Shown: positions 36,557 through 51,846, numbered from the stretch's first letter. The stretch: 64,000 nucleotides of DNA from Daphnia pulex (GCF_021134715.1 NC_060021.1:7348501-7412500), one strand, 5' to 3'. The notes: generated by a model from the letters alone, not told the origin. A program made the numbers and translations.

Positions 36557-37670
36557 AGAGATTTTCCTAAACTAACGTTTCAGCATCTGATTGCCGCATC
36601 TGATTTGTGTTGACGGATAGCGAAATTAACAATTGGCTTTTCAATTTAAATAAAAATGTTTCCTTAATACACAGTTATCACATTTATGAAATTGTTGTTT
36701 TTTTTTTAATAGAAGGACAAAATTAGTACTAGACAATAAAATATTATTGCAAATGGTGAAATAAATGAAGGGCACCTTTTTGAAAACATACGGAAGAAAA
36801 TTATTCCGAATTATTCTACGTTATGTTTCTATTCTTTCTTAAAAAGTTTAATACGTGATGTATACTGTGTTCGGAAAAAAAGATATTTTTAAACAAGAAA
36901 CACATACACCAAAAAATAAACTGTATGTGTTGTACGAAAGGTGGGAATTTGACGGCAAGCTTCACGTGATCTCGAGAATGCATTCGCCCCACTCTAACGC
37001 CATGCTCCTTGCACATATAAAAATAGGTACGGTAAATAAAAAGGTCCAAGTGCGAGACAAAGTCACCTGATTTTTTCTCCAATTTCATTTGATAAGCTAC
37101 ACATAAACTCTAAAGCATAAACAAACAAATTCATATCTTTACCACTGGGGCGCTGCCAGATTTGCACGTACTAAGGAAATTCCATCAAATAAATCTTTAA
37201 AAAAAAATCAAATCAAATACAAATTCACAATCTCAATTATAGTAGTGAGGTGGAAGGTCTAAGGCTGAAAACTAAGTTAATTAAGACAATTCTTTTCTAA
37301 AACATTTTAAACAATATAATCTCACATAATTCAATTCAACAATATAATTAACACAATATAATCTCAAGTTAACATGTAACAAATGTTCCCAATAAACTTC
37401 GTTCACCTGTGCCTACATGTCGACGGTATACCAAGTGGAGAAACAACAAAAGCTTGATTGACAGAATTATCTATTTTCTCTTCTCTATTGTAAGTTCAAA
37501 TAATCGTAAACGCAAACGTCAAGCTCAAACAACAAAAGATGGCCAATGAACCACAAGATAAGCATCATGCGCTGCTGTTTTGGGGTGGAGTTCCTAAAGA
37601 AACGGTTGTATAAATACTTGAAATCAAAATCAAACCCTCAAGTACAGAAAAAGATTCAATAGTGACAACC
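36557..37670. other. Spacer CP2-CP3
   Basis: The longest spacer of the array, 1.1 kb and AT-rich. From about 37400 to the CP3 start it is clearly similar to the segment upstream of CP4 (about 40165-40433). The rest holds no recognised feature. Confidence 0.5.
37609..37616 (+). promoter_or_regulatory. TATA box of CP3
   Basis: TATAAATA 62 bp before ATG 37671, within GGTTGTATAAATACTTGAAA, which is identical at CP4. Confidence 0.75.
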
Positions 37671-39719
37671 ATGAAAGTCCTTCTCCTTCTGGCCTTATTG
37701 GCTGTATCGGCTTTAGCCGCTCAAAAGCGCTATGACGGGTAATTAAATTACTTAAAAGAAATTCTGATAATTTTACTAGAGATAAATTTTCATATTCTGA
37801 CTTTTGCAAAAGATACAAGGTTATCCAAGTGAAACCGAAAAATGTGGCTTCATTCAACGCCCTCGCCAAACTTTACAAGGAACAGAACAGCATCTACGAC
37901 TTCTGGACCGAGCCACGAAGCCTCGATGAATCCATCGACATCATGGTTCCACCCACTCATGCCAAGGAATTCGAAAGAATTTTGCGAACATACAATTTGG
38001 AACACCGAGTCAAAATCCAAGATGTCCAAAGGTTAGTTAGTATACAATAGAATTGAAAAATTCCGGAATTGAACTAATTAACAAATAACATACAAAGTGC
38101 CATCGATGTCTCCCGAAAAGACCAGGCTTCTCCAACTAACGTGAAAGATCCTCGTTCCCGTTCTGGCTCTTCTCGTTACGCGGTGAACTGGACTCAATAT
38201 TACGACTACACCGCGGCAAGGAGTTTAATAAAGACGATACTGTAATTAGGGGGAAATAAAACAATAATTTTGATGTTTAGATTTCCGTATTCCTTGCCCA
38301 AATGGCCCAAGCTCACCCTGACATTGTAACTTTAAAAACCATCGGCAAGACGCACGAGAACAGGGAGATGTACATGGTCAAGATTTCCAACACACCAGCC
38401 AACAGCAACGTCACCAAAAACGCCATTATCGTTGATGGAGGTATTATAGCGTGAGATTTAATATGTAATTAGAAGCAATGTGTCGTTCTACACCCAGTAA
38501 AATGAATCAATTTCATATTAAAGGTATTCATGGTCGCGAATGGATTTCCCCTGCCTGGACCACTTGGCTTATTAATGAATTAGCTGAGAATTATGCGGCC
38601 CACCCCCAATACGTTGACAACCTGGACTGGTAACAAACGAATTTTGTTTTAAGAGACAATTTCGACATGCAATTAATTATTCCTTAATTAATTAGGTATA
38701 TTCTGCCCGCAATGAATCCCGACGGTTACGTGTACTCCTTTGCCGACGTAAGACGACCATTCACTTAATTCACTTTTTGGTCATTCACGTTCTATTTTTT
38801 AAAAACTCACTCCTAAACAGGATCGCCTGTGGCGTAAAAACCGCAATCCAGTGAACGGCCCCTGCGTCGGCATTGATCTCAATCGCAACTTTGGATTCCA
38901 CTGGAATGGAAAGTTTTTTTGACGTGATAATATAAATTTACGAATATTTATTGCAACATTGACTGTGCTCAAAATACAGAAGGAGGAGCTGCCGGAAATG
39001 GGTGTGACCAAACCTATCACGGACCATCGGCTTTTAGCGAGGATGAAAGCGCCAATGTTCGTGATGCAATTCTTTCTGTTGCCGATCGCACAAAAGCTTA
39101 CCTCACTATTCACTCTTATGGTCAATATTGGCTTACTCCTTGGGGTTACACAGCCGACTTGCCCGAAGACTATCCTCTGCTTGTACGTTTAAATCAAACC
39201 CTAATGTTTTGAAAGCACCTCATTCTTCCATTACGTTTATTAATGCTGTCAAAATATTCGTTTCAGTTTGATTTGGCCCAAAAGGCTGTAAACAACTTAA
39301 CGGCTGTCTACGGAACTCAGTACACCATTGGATCTTCCACCAATGTTCTTTGTAAGTAGGCTTCAACAAACGAATTTTAAAAAATCACTCAAACGATCCA
39401 ATTGACCAATTTTCATTTTTAAACGTACGAAAACGATGTCGGATTTTAGATGTTGCATCCGGAGGCAGTGATGATTGGGCAAAGGGTGGGGCTGGAATTC
39501 CCTACTCTTATACTGTTGAGCTACGAGACACGGGGGATTTCGGTTTCTTACTTCCAGCTGAGTAAGTTCTATTGAAGATTTTATATTCGCTTAGTGGTGG
39601 AAATCAGTAAAATAAAATTTTCCTTTTAAAAATAAAACAGGCAAATCATCCCAAATAATCTGGAGTTGTGGGAAGCTACAAAGGTCATCGCTGAATTCGT
39701 TATGGAAATCGTTAATTAA
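37671..39719 (+). CDS. Zinc carboxypeptidase, M14A family (CP3), with GC-AG and apparent GA-AG introns
   Basis: Signal peptide [16 protein letters not shown], activation peptide with [12 protein letters not shown], catalytic domain with GIHGREW (H69, E72), [27 protein letters not shown] (H196), [11 protein letters not shown] (Y248, D255) and YTVELRDTG (E270). Predicted B-type. Two introns are unusual. One has donor GC (38216-38280, GCG|GCAAGG). The other can only keep the frame and family alignment ([11 protein letters not shown]) if it runs from GA at 38909 to AG at 38979; its donor GAAAGT is one base from GTAAGT. Retaining either intron gives an in-frame stop. The same GA-AG site occurs in CP4, which argues against a broken gene or sequencing error. 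Confidence 0.85.
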
Positions 39720-40433
39720 TTCCGACATACTAATTTTCCCCTTCCTTCGTCTTGAAAGTATGCCCCGTTACAAATGGCTGTTCGAGTCAATTAATTTTCT
39801 CGACTGCATGTATGTTAGTTATTCCAATAAAATCGTGACAGAGTCCTGCATTCTCCATCTTTTTATCGTTAAAATAAACTCTACTAAAAATAAATGCGCA
39901 AGTTCTTTACTGGAAAGTTTTGATACCAATATAGATGCATGACAATAAATCATTACCTGGATTTCCTTACCAATTCATACACGCGTCAATATCTTTTACA
40001 AATTTAAATATTATAACAACTCACTATAAAAATACAGTATAAAGTTTATCGCCGTAATGAAGCATAAACATCCGTGTTGGGAGTAAACTCATTCCTAACA
40101 TTCAAACGGATCCGTTATCTCAACAGGTTTTTCATGAGTAAACAAAAAAGCAATGTTCCTCATAAACTTGAACTGTGCCTACATTTCGACGGCATGCCAA
40201 GTTCAGAAACAACAACGCCTTGATTGACATAATTATCTATATTCTCTAATGTAAGTTCAAATAATCGTAGACCTAAACTTATTCAAACACCAAAAGATGG
40301 TCAATGCACCGCTTCAAGATACGCATCATAAGCTGCTGTTATTGGGTGAAGTTCTTAAAGAAACGGTTGTATAAATACTTGAAATAAAAATGAAAAACCC
40401 TCAGCTTCAGACAAACGTTCAATTGGGACAACC
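39720..40433. other. Spacer CP3-CP4
   Basis: About 700 bp. The right third duplicates the CP3 upstream region, including the TATA box. No coding remnant was recognised. Confidence 0.5.
40370..40377 (+). promoter_or_regulatory. TATA box of CP4
   Basis: TATAAATA 64 bp before ATG 40434, in a context identical to CP3. Confidence 0.75.
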
Positions 40434-42440
40434 ATGAAAGTCTTACTCCTTCTTGCCTTATTGGCTGTATCGGCTTTAGCCGCTCAAAAGCGCTATGACG
40501 GGTAATTAAATTACTTTAAAGAAATTCTGATAATTTTACTAGAGATAAATTTTCATATTCTGACTTTTGCAAAAGATACAAGGTTATCCAAGTGAAACCG
40601 AAAAATGTGGCTTCATTCAACGCCCTGACTAAACTTTACGAGAGACAGAACAGCATCTACGACTTCTGGACCGAGCCACGAAGCCTCGATGAACCCATCG
40701 ACATCATGGTTCCACCCACTCATGCCAAGGAATTTGAAAAAATTTTGCGAACATACAATTTGGAACACCGAGTCAAAATCCAAGATGTTCAAAGGTTAGT
40801 TATGACCGCATTATTTAAAAAAAAAATAGGAATCACCGATAAAACTAACCGTTACATTGCGCATAAAGTGCAATCGATGTCTCCCGAAAAGACCAGGCTT
40901 CTCCAACTAACGTGAAAGATCCTCGTTCCCGTTCTGGATCTTCTCGTTACGTGGTAAATTGGACTGAATATCACGACTACACCACGGTAAGAAGATGAAT
41001 AAAAAGGTTACTTTGATTTAGGGGGAAACAATAAAATAAAACAATAATTTATAATTCTAGATTTCCGTTTTCCTTGCCCAAATTGCTCAAGCTCACCCTG
41101 ACATTGTAACTTTAAAAACCATCGGCAAGACGCACGAGAACAGGGAGATGTACATGGTCAAGATTTCCAACACACAAGCCAACAGCAACGTCACCAAAAA
41201 CGCCATCCTGGTCGATGGAGGTATGATTTTAAAGAAAGTCAACAATATTGTGGGAGCAACATGTTCAATTTGCTGTGGTAGGTATTCATGCTCGAGAGTG
41301 GATTGCACCTGCTTTCAACACTTGGCTCATTAACGAACTGGTCGAAAATTACGCGGCTCACCCCGAATACCTTGACAACCTTGATTGGTGAGCTATCCTT
41401 ATTTATTCAACATTTAAAAGAATAATAGACATCACTGATTCTTATTTACACCGGAAACAGGTACATCTTGCCCGTCATGAATCCTGATGGATATGTGTAC
41501 TCCTTTGCTGATGTAAGTCTTCTGAATCTAACACAACTGTTTACAATCAAAGGCCATTGATACATGCTAACGAATTGTTTCAAAAACAGGATCGGCTATG
41601 GCGCAAAAACCGCAATCCAGTCAACGGCCCTTGCGTCGGCATTGATCTCAATCGCAACTTTGGATTCCATTGGAATGGAAAGTTATTTTGACTTTTAAAA
41701 ATGTAACGTACAAATACTTATTGAAATATTGACTGTGCTCAAAATACAGAAGGTGGAGCTGCCGGAAATGGCTGTGATGACACTTATCACGGGCCCACAG
41801 CTTTTAGTGAGGATGAAAGTGCCAATGCTCGCGATGCTATTCTTTCAATTGCGGAGCGGACTCAAGTTTACTTGTCCTACCATTCCTACAGCCAAGTTTG
41901 GCTTACTCCTTGGGGCTACACTGTCGATCTACCTGAGGATTACCCCTTACTTGTGAGAACCACTTTTCAAATATTTTTTGAGCAAACTGTAATTTCATAT
42001 TTTCCTTGTTTTAGTTTGATTTGGCCCAGAATGCAGTCAACAACTTGACCGCTGTCTACGGAACTCAATACGCCGTTGGATCTACAACTGGTCTTCTTTG
42101 TAAGTTTACTTTTGTTAGTTATCCTGCTGGCCTTAAAAACTGCCACTACGCTCAAATTTTTAAAATTCTTTATTGATTTTTTCAGACGTAGCATCTGGAG
42201 GTAGCATTGACTGGATCAAAGGCGAAGCCGGAATTCCCTACGCTTATACAGTAGAGCTTCGTGACACCGGAGACTTTGGTTTTCTACTTCCAGCTGAGTA
42301 AGGCCCTTTATTTTCTTTTATCTACGGAAAACTTTAATTCAACGTAATTTTTTGAACTCATCAGTCAAATCCTTCCGAATAATCTGGAAATGTGGGAGGC
42401 TGTCAAGGTCATCGCTGAGTACACCATGAACATCGTCTAA
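40434..42440 (+). CDS. Zinc carboxypeptidase, M14A family (CP4), A-type pocket
   Basis: Sister of CP3, near-identical from promoter through exon 2 and more diverged further on. The signal peptide is the same as in CP3; the activation peptide and catalytic domain are complete. Seen are [34 protein letters not shown]196 in [19 protein letters not shown] and YTVELRDTG. Two changes stand out. Position 255 is Ile (SGGSIDW) where the five other paralogs have Asp, the state of true carboxypeptidase A, which prefers hydrophobic C termini. The usual HSYGQYW is HSYSQVW. It shares the GA-AG intron of CP3 (41678-41749). Catalytic residues are intact, so a working enzyme with altered specificity is likely. 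Confidence 0.87.
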
Positions 42441-42960
42441 CATTTTTTTTTTACATGATTGTGCTCTGCAAAATTCATCTTCAGGGGATCAGAAATATAC
42501 TGACTATTCAAATTCATTTGTTGTTTCCTTCTTTAACGCATTCAACAGAAATGGATAAGAGCAAATTTTACACATTTTGTCCTGATGCGAGTTTAGACAG
42601 TGACATTCGTAGCGTATTTTTTTTATTTTTATTTAAGGTTACTACACCATATCATGCACAGGTGATCGGGTGTGCGTGCATGTATGTTCAAAGTCTCACG
42701 TAACCGTGAGACCAAGACAGGCGGCTCTAAAATGTGAACAAACTATAGGTAAAAATGATTGACATGCTGACCTGTTTTGATAACGACTCGACTAGACGAC
42801 GGACACAAATGACGCAAATAACCAATGCATTTCGACAATCGTGACGGCAAACAAACGATAGTGAAAAATATTCAAAAAATAGTCTAGAGTCTATAAATGA
42901 CGACGACTGTTTCTAGAAATCTATCATCAGTTCCCTACGTTCAGGAGAGACTCTTCAGCT
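42441..42960. other. Spacer CP4-CP5
   Basis: 520 bp, CP4 3' flank and CP5 promoter (TATA at 42892-42899). Nothing else was recognised. Confidence 0.5.
42892..42899 (+). promoter_or_regulatory. TATA box of CP5
   Basis: TATAAATG 69 bp before ATG 42961, spacing as in the other array members. Confidence 0.65.
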
Positions 42961-44988
42961 ATGAAGCTCCTCTTAGTATTGGCATTGGTGGCAACAGCCC
43001 TAGCGGGTCAGAGGCGTTACGATGGGTAAAATAAAATTAATTTGGTAAATTAAACGGTAAATTGATTTGACTAATTTTGCTAATTAAAAAAAAAAAAAAA
43101 AAAAAAGGTATCAAGTGTTTGAGGTGAATGCCAAAAACAAGGTGGCCCTCGAAGTCTTGACTAAGCTTTACAATGAGAGAAGCGACGTTTACGATTTCTG
43201 GACTGAACCTCGAAACATCAACCGCGCCGTCGACATTATGGTTCCTCCAGCCTTTGCTTCCACCTTCACAAGTTTGATGCAAGCGTTCGATGTCGACTAC
43301 AAAGTTAAAATTGCTGATGTTCAGAGGTAAACAAAATTCAAGCCTGAAATGTCAATAAGGCGAATAATTGACATAACATGATGATAATATTTACAGCACA
43401 ATCGAAGAAGGCCGCAAAGATATTGCCAAGCCAGTCATCCGCAAAGAGCCACGCCTTTCTCGCGATGGAACTCCTCGCTATTCGCTCAACTGGGAAACTT
43501 ATTCCGACCTTCCTGCCGTGGGTTTCACTATGCACATTCAAAGACAATTCGAGCAAATATTGAATTTGGGGTTTCATTTGGTGATTTAGATTGAAGAGTT
43601 TCTCACAGAATTGGCCGCTGCCTACCCTAATTTGATGACACACTCCGTTGTTGGACAGAGCTACGAGGGTAACAACATGAACTTTGTCAAGATTTCAACA
43701 GGAGGAACCGGCAAAAAGGCCATTTTCGTTGATGGCGGTAAAATTCAACAATAACTGCAAATTACAACTTAAAGATGATTCAATTCTCAAGAGAAATGTT
43801 CCATTGAAAAGGTATCCACGCTCGCGAATGGATTTCACCGGCCTACGTCACCTGGTTGATCCGTGAGTTGGTTGAGAACTACGCCGCCCATCCCCAATAT
43901 GTTGACAACATCGATTGGTGAGACTTTCCCACAAAATATCTTTGGTTAAAAATAATAATAATAATTTGAATGAATAGGTACATCATGCCAGTCATCAATC
44001 CCGATGGATACCGTCACACTTTTGCTGCCAACGGAGTAAGATGATAAATTTTTTTATCACAAATTAAACAAATTCAAATGTTTCTTTACGTGTCAGGACC
44101 GCTTGTGGCGCAAAACCCGAGCGCCAAATGCTGGCAGCCAATGCATCGGCACTGGTAATTGAATTGATTCAAAGCCTTTTATTTAATATATAATTATGGA
44201 AACCCCAAATTTAACTTTGGAATCATTGAAGACATGAACAGGAACTTTGGATTCCACTGGGATGAAGGAGGCAGTTCAGATCTTCCTTGCGGAGAAACCT
44301 ACAACGGAGGTGCTGCATTCAGCGCCATCGAATCCCAAATCGTCCGCGATGCCATTTTGAGCGTCGCTAGCCAAAGTGTAGTCTACTTGACTGTTCACTC
44401 TTACGGACAGTACTGGCTCACCCCATGGGGCTACACTCCCGAATACCCCGCTGATTACCCTCAACTCGTATGAAGCATTTTATAATAATCAACTGTTTTT
44501 TAAAGAAGTTGTGATAAATCGGGCGAATTTTCTTTGAAATTACAGTACGACTTGGCTGTTCGTGCTGTTGACAAACTCACCGCCGTCTATGGAACACAGT
44601 ACACCATTGGTACCTCGACCAACGTGCTCTGTAAGTTGTTCAAACAAAACAAAAACAAAAAAATTGGGACGGATCTTCAATTATTTTACACACCTTGATT
44701 TTATCCTTTCTAATAAAACTAGACATCGCTTCCGGTGGCAGTGACGACTGGGCCAAGGGAGGAGCCGGAATCCCCTATTCTTACACCGTTGAATTGCGCG
44801 ACACTGGAAAATTCGGATTCGAGTTGCCCGCAACGTAAGTTAAATCAACTTAAAGACACTATTTAGGAAATGCTAAAGAATGACACATTGACACATTTCA
44901 AAATTTGCGATATAGTGAAATCATGCCCAACAACTTGGAAATGTGGGAGGCCTTTAAGGTGGTTGCTGAGGATGTGATGGCAATGTAA
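42961..44988 (+). CDS. Zinc carboxypeptidase, M14A family (CP5)
   Basis: Complete zymogen of about 420 aa: signal peptide [15 protein letters not shown], activation peptide with [11 protein letters not shown] and DIMVPPAF, catalytic domain with [57 protein letters not shown] and [13 protein letters not shown]. All zinc ligands, N144-R145, Y248, D255 and E270 equivalents are present, so B-type specificity is expected. Intron placement before the MNRNF block (G|AT ATG) is as in CP1 and CP2. A run of about 22 A residues in its first intron (43085-43107) is a simple repeat. The stop TAA 44986-44988 follows EDVMAM. Confidence 0.92.
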
Positions 44989-45485
44989 ATCGATTTGATC
45001 AAATTATCACTTTGAGTTACGATGAAGACAAAAATAAAAATAGTTAAAGTATGCAAAATGCCTGTTTCATTTTTTCAAAATGATTTAAAAAATAAAATTT
45101 GAATTTGGGAAAAAACTATGACTCCAAAAAAATAGTCAACAAAGTGAAAGTTATAAAAATCAAGAAACAAATTGTTATCTTTGAAACAAAATTGTTATCT
45201 TACTGAAACAAAGTGCAAAGCTTAATGTACCGTAAGAATCGATCGTGACCCGGATCACTTTCGGTATGGAAAATATAATAACGAATAAAACAAACGAGAC
45301 AAGAATAAAAGTCGATTGGGCTTAACTTGTCACGTTTCAAACGCAACAAACGTCATTGACAAGAGCAGACAAGCTACGCCACGATAAGTTAGAGAGAATC
45401 AAGTTTAGCCTGAGAGACCTTAAGTCAAGCGTTCTCAATTTCAGAACGGTAATCAATACAGTTGCGCTCCTCAAAAAGACTCATA
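44989..45485. other. Spacer CP5-CP6
   Basis: 497 bp. The only TATA-like element is AATAAAAG near 45303, about 180 bp before the CP6 ATG, further than in the other members. CP6 may use a different promoter or a longer leader. Confidence 0.4.
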
Positions 45486-47568
45486 ATGAGATTGCCTTTG
45501 GCATTGGCGTTCTTCGTAGCGTCAGTTTTCGCTACCCAAAGACGTTACGATGGGTGAGTAAACAACTCTACTGTTTCATAATTTAAAAACAAAATTGTCC
45601 GTTTGAAACAAAAACAATCGGTGAATTACAGGTACCAAGTGTACGAAGTGACAGCCAAAAACAAGGCTTCCTTCGACGTCTTGGTGAAGCTCTACAACGA
45701 GAGAAGCGATATTTACGATTTCTGGACCGAGCCACGCAATGTTGATTTCAAGACCGACGTCATGGTCCCTCCTGCTTACACTAAAACGTTCGTCAATTTG
45801 CTGGAAGTTTTCGGCATGGAATACCACATCAAAATCGCCGATGTTCAAGAGTAGCCTACCATAAATTTAAAAAAGGAAAAATTCGCTCTATCTAACTACT
45901 CTATTATGTTTTTAATCATAATAGTGAGATTGAACAAAGTCGAAAAGACATTGCCCCACCTTTGGAAACAAGAAAAGGTTTGTCAAAATCCTCGGGTGAT
46001 TCAAGATATTCGCTAGACTGGACTTCGTATTCTGATTTGCCGGCCGTGAGTTCAAATCCCACGTTACTTTACCACACGGTTGATTGCAAATCTCAAGTAC
46101 TCAAGTTTCATACTTGATCTATAACACAGATTTACGAATTTGTCAATGAAATGGCAGCGACTTACCCCAATTTGGTGACCGTCACGAGCGCTGGGACGAG
46201 TTACGAGGGTAACGATATGCCTCTAGTAAAGATTTCAACTGGAGGCAGCGGGGAAAAAAACGTCATTTTTGCCGAGGGTGGTAAGTCGAGCTGATGTAGT
46301 TTGGCCATCCATTTTCTTCTTACTTAACAGCTGTATATCTAAAAATAAAAGGAATTCATGCTCGTGAGTGGATTGCACCGGCTTATGTAACATGGATGAT
46401 TCGTGAGTTGGTAGAAAATTATGCGGCACATCCCGAATATGTGGATAACATTGACTGGTTTGTTTATAATCATGTAGAATCAATTTGGTAAAAAGCATGT
46501 TAATCCAATCCGTTCGAAATTTAGGTACATAATGCCTATTCTCAATCCAGATGGCTACACTTACACTTTCTCACCAACAGGGGTGACATTTTCTTAATTT
46601 AACCACTCTAATTATCTCAAAATAATGATTCTAATGTTTAAAAACCATTAGGACCGTTTATGGCGAAAAAATCGTGCTCCAAACCAGGGGATTTGTGTCG
46701 GAACAGACTTAAATAGTTAGTATTCCATTTTGTCATTAACTCAGCAGAATTCTGGATTCAATTGTAACTTTTCTACAGGGAATTTTGACTTTCAATGGAA
46801 TACTGGAGGAAGTTCTTCGCTTGAATGTGGTGAGACCTACCACGGAGGAGCTCCTTTCAGCCAGGTGGAAGCCCGGAACGTTCGTGATGCAATTCTCAGT
46901 GTTGCAAACCGAACCAAAGTTTACTTTTCCTTCCACTCGTATGGACAATACTGGCTAACTCCATGGGGTTACACTTCTGCTCTGCCCGATGATTACCAAG
47001 ATCTGGTTCGCCAACTATTAATTAATACCACACTGAATAGTGCGTAAGTGAAAAATTAATCCTTTTTTTTATGTAATTAGTTCGACTTGGCTCAAAGCGC
47101 TGTTGATAAATTGACGGCGGTTGAAGGGACTCCTTACAAGATCGGATCTTCTACTAATCTTTTGGGTATGACGCATATTATAATAAATTACGTAAAAAAT
47201 GATTGCAAAAATTACACGACAAACTTTCTGTGTTGAATATAGGCTTGGCCTCTGGCTGTAGTGACGACTGGGCTAAGGTAACATTAGTGAAATGTAAAAC
47301 AAAATTTAATTTGAGATTAACAAGAAATTTTGATTATGAAAAGGGTGGTGCTGGAATTAAGTACTCGTACACTGTTGAGATGCGTGACAAAGGAACATTT
47401 GGATTTCAGCTTCCTGCAAAGTAAATGTTTTCTACTAGAACATCTAAACTAGCAATTTTACATTTACTAAATGCTATTCTCTGTTGCTTTTACAGCCAAA
47501 TCCTGCCTAACAACTTGGAGGTCTGGGAAGGCGTGAAGGTAGTTGCTGAGGCCGTTATGCTCATGTAA
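45486..47568 (+). CDS. Zinc carboxypeptidase, M14A family (CP6), divergent member
   Basis: Most divergent array member. Signal peptide MRLPLALAFFVASVFA, activation peptide with [11 protein letters not shown], then GIHAREW (H69, E72), NPDGYTYTF, LNRNFDFQW, FHSYGQYW (H196), a short LGLASGCSDDW block and YTVEMRDKGTFGF (E270). Compared with its paralogs, Tyr248 is replaced by Gly (LLGLASG for VLYVASG) and Gly253 by Cys, while Asp255 is kept. FGFHW is FDFQW. Its intron in the N-R-N block lies 9 nt downstream of that in CP1, CP2 and CP5, and it shares the DDWAK/GGAG intron with CP1. Zinc and catalytic residues remain, so activity is plausible, but binding of the substrate carboxylate may differ. 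Confidence 0.88.
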
Positions 47569-48480
47569 AATTACGATAGACGATGAACGTTTTCTTGCAA
47601 TTATGATTACTCGTATAACTAATAATAATAATAGTATGATATGATATAAAATACCATAGTCAAATACAGTCTGAGAATGATAGAAACATTGAAAATCTCG
47701 AGATGTCGGACAAGTAAAAATGGCTGAGGCTTACCATGTGACTGCCAGTCTCCAAAATTCTCGTTCGATCAGCAAAGTTTGTAATCACTACCTCTATAAA
47801 GCCATGTGGATTTCATTTTGGGAAGTAGTTGAGAGGATCACAACAACATGTTCATGGCATAACACTAATCTATAGTCTCGTGTGATCAGTGATCACGACA
47901 ACGTTAAAAGCTTACAGCCATTTTAGTTCACATTCACAAGTCACAACCTGCAAGGCTGCAAGACACACACGTGATTATAATGAAAAATGAAGAAGGAACC
48001 CGCCAGTTTCGTCTCAAGACTTTTACTCAGGGTTGCAAATTCTTTAATGCAGGACAAAGAATGATTTGGTAAAATCCAATTGATCAAATCATCGTCTTGC
48101 CAAAGATAAAACAAAAGCAAATAATAAAAATAATTCATTCTAATAAATTTTTTCAAACGCCTAATGTTAAAACTTCATTAAAAAACACTTCATTTTAAAG
48201 ATAAAAAATATTTGCAAATATTTTCAAACCAATACTCTTTTCTTTTAAGCGTGAAAAATAATGATATTTTTAAAAAATAATAAAACACGCACGTTCGACA
48301 GGGAACTTGCGGCAGTTTTTGAATGCGTGAACAAATCAATGAAGCTCCATCAATCCCGCGTTGAGATTATTTGGCAACACTGCCGGGCCTTTGGTGTTTT
48401 GATTACATAGACGGTGGGCGACAGAGCTCACGTCAGATTCACATTTCACAATTTCTTAATCGGTAGGACGATTTTCCCTA
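47569..48480. other. Intergenic between the carboxypeptidase array and VPS35
   Basis: 912 bp, AT-rich in the middle. A TATAAAG at about 47793 has no gene behind it. No carboxypeptidase remnant or other feature was recognised. Confidence 0.45.

Positions 48481-51846
<3,366 letters not shown>

Noticed and set aside
38881-41760. CP3 and CP4 as pseudogenes because of in-frame stops after FGFHWNG
   Set aside because: Both copies have the same potential GA-AG intron of about 71 nt, after which the conserved sequence resumes in frame, and all other exons are intact.
43085-43107. Poly-A run as a retroposed 3' end
   Set aside because: It sits in a CP5 intron with normal splice sites and has no target duplication or inserted gene next to it.
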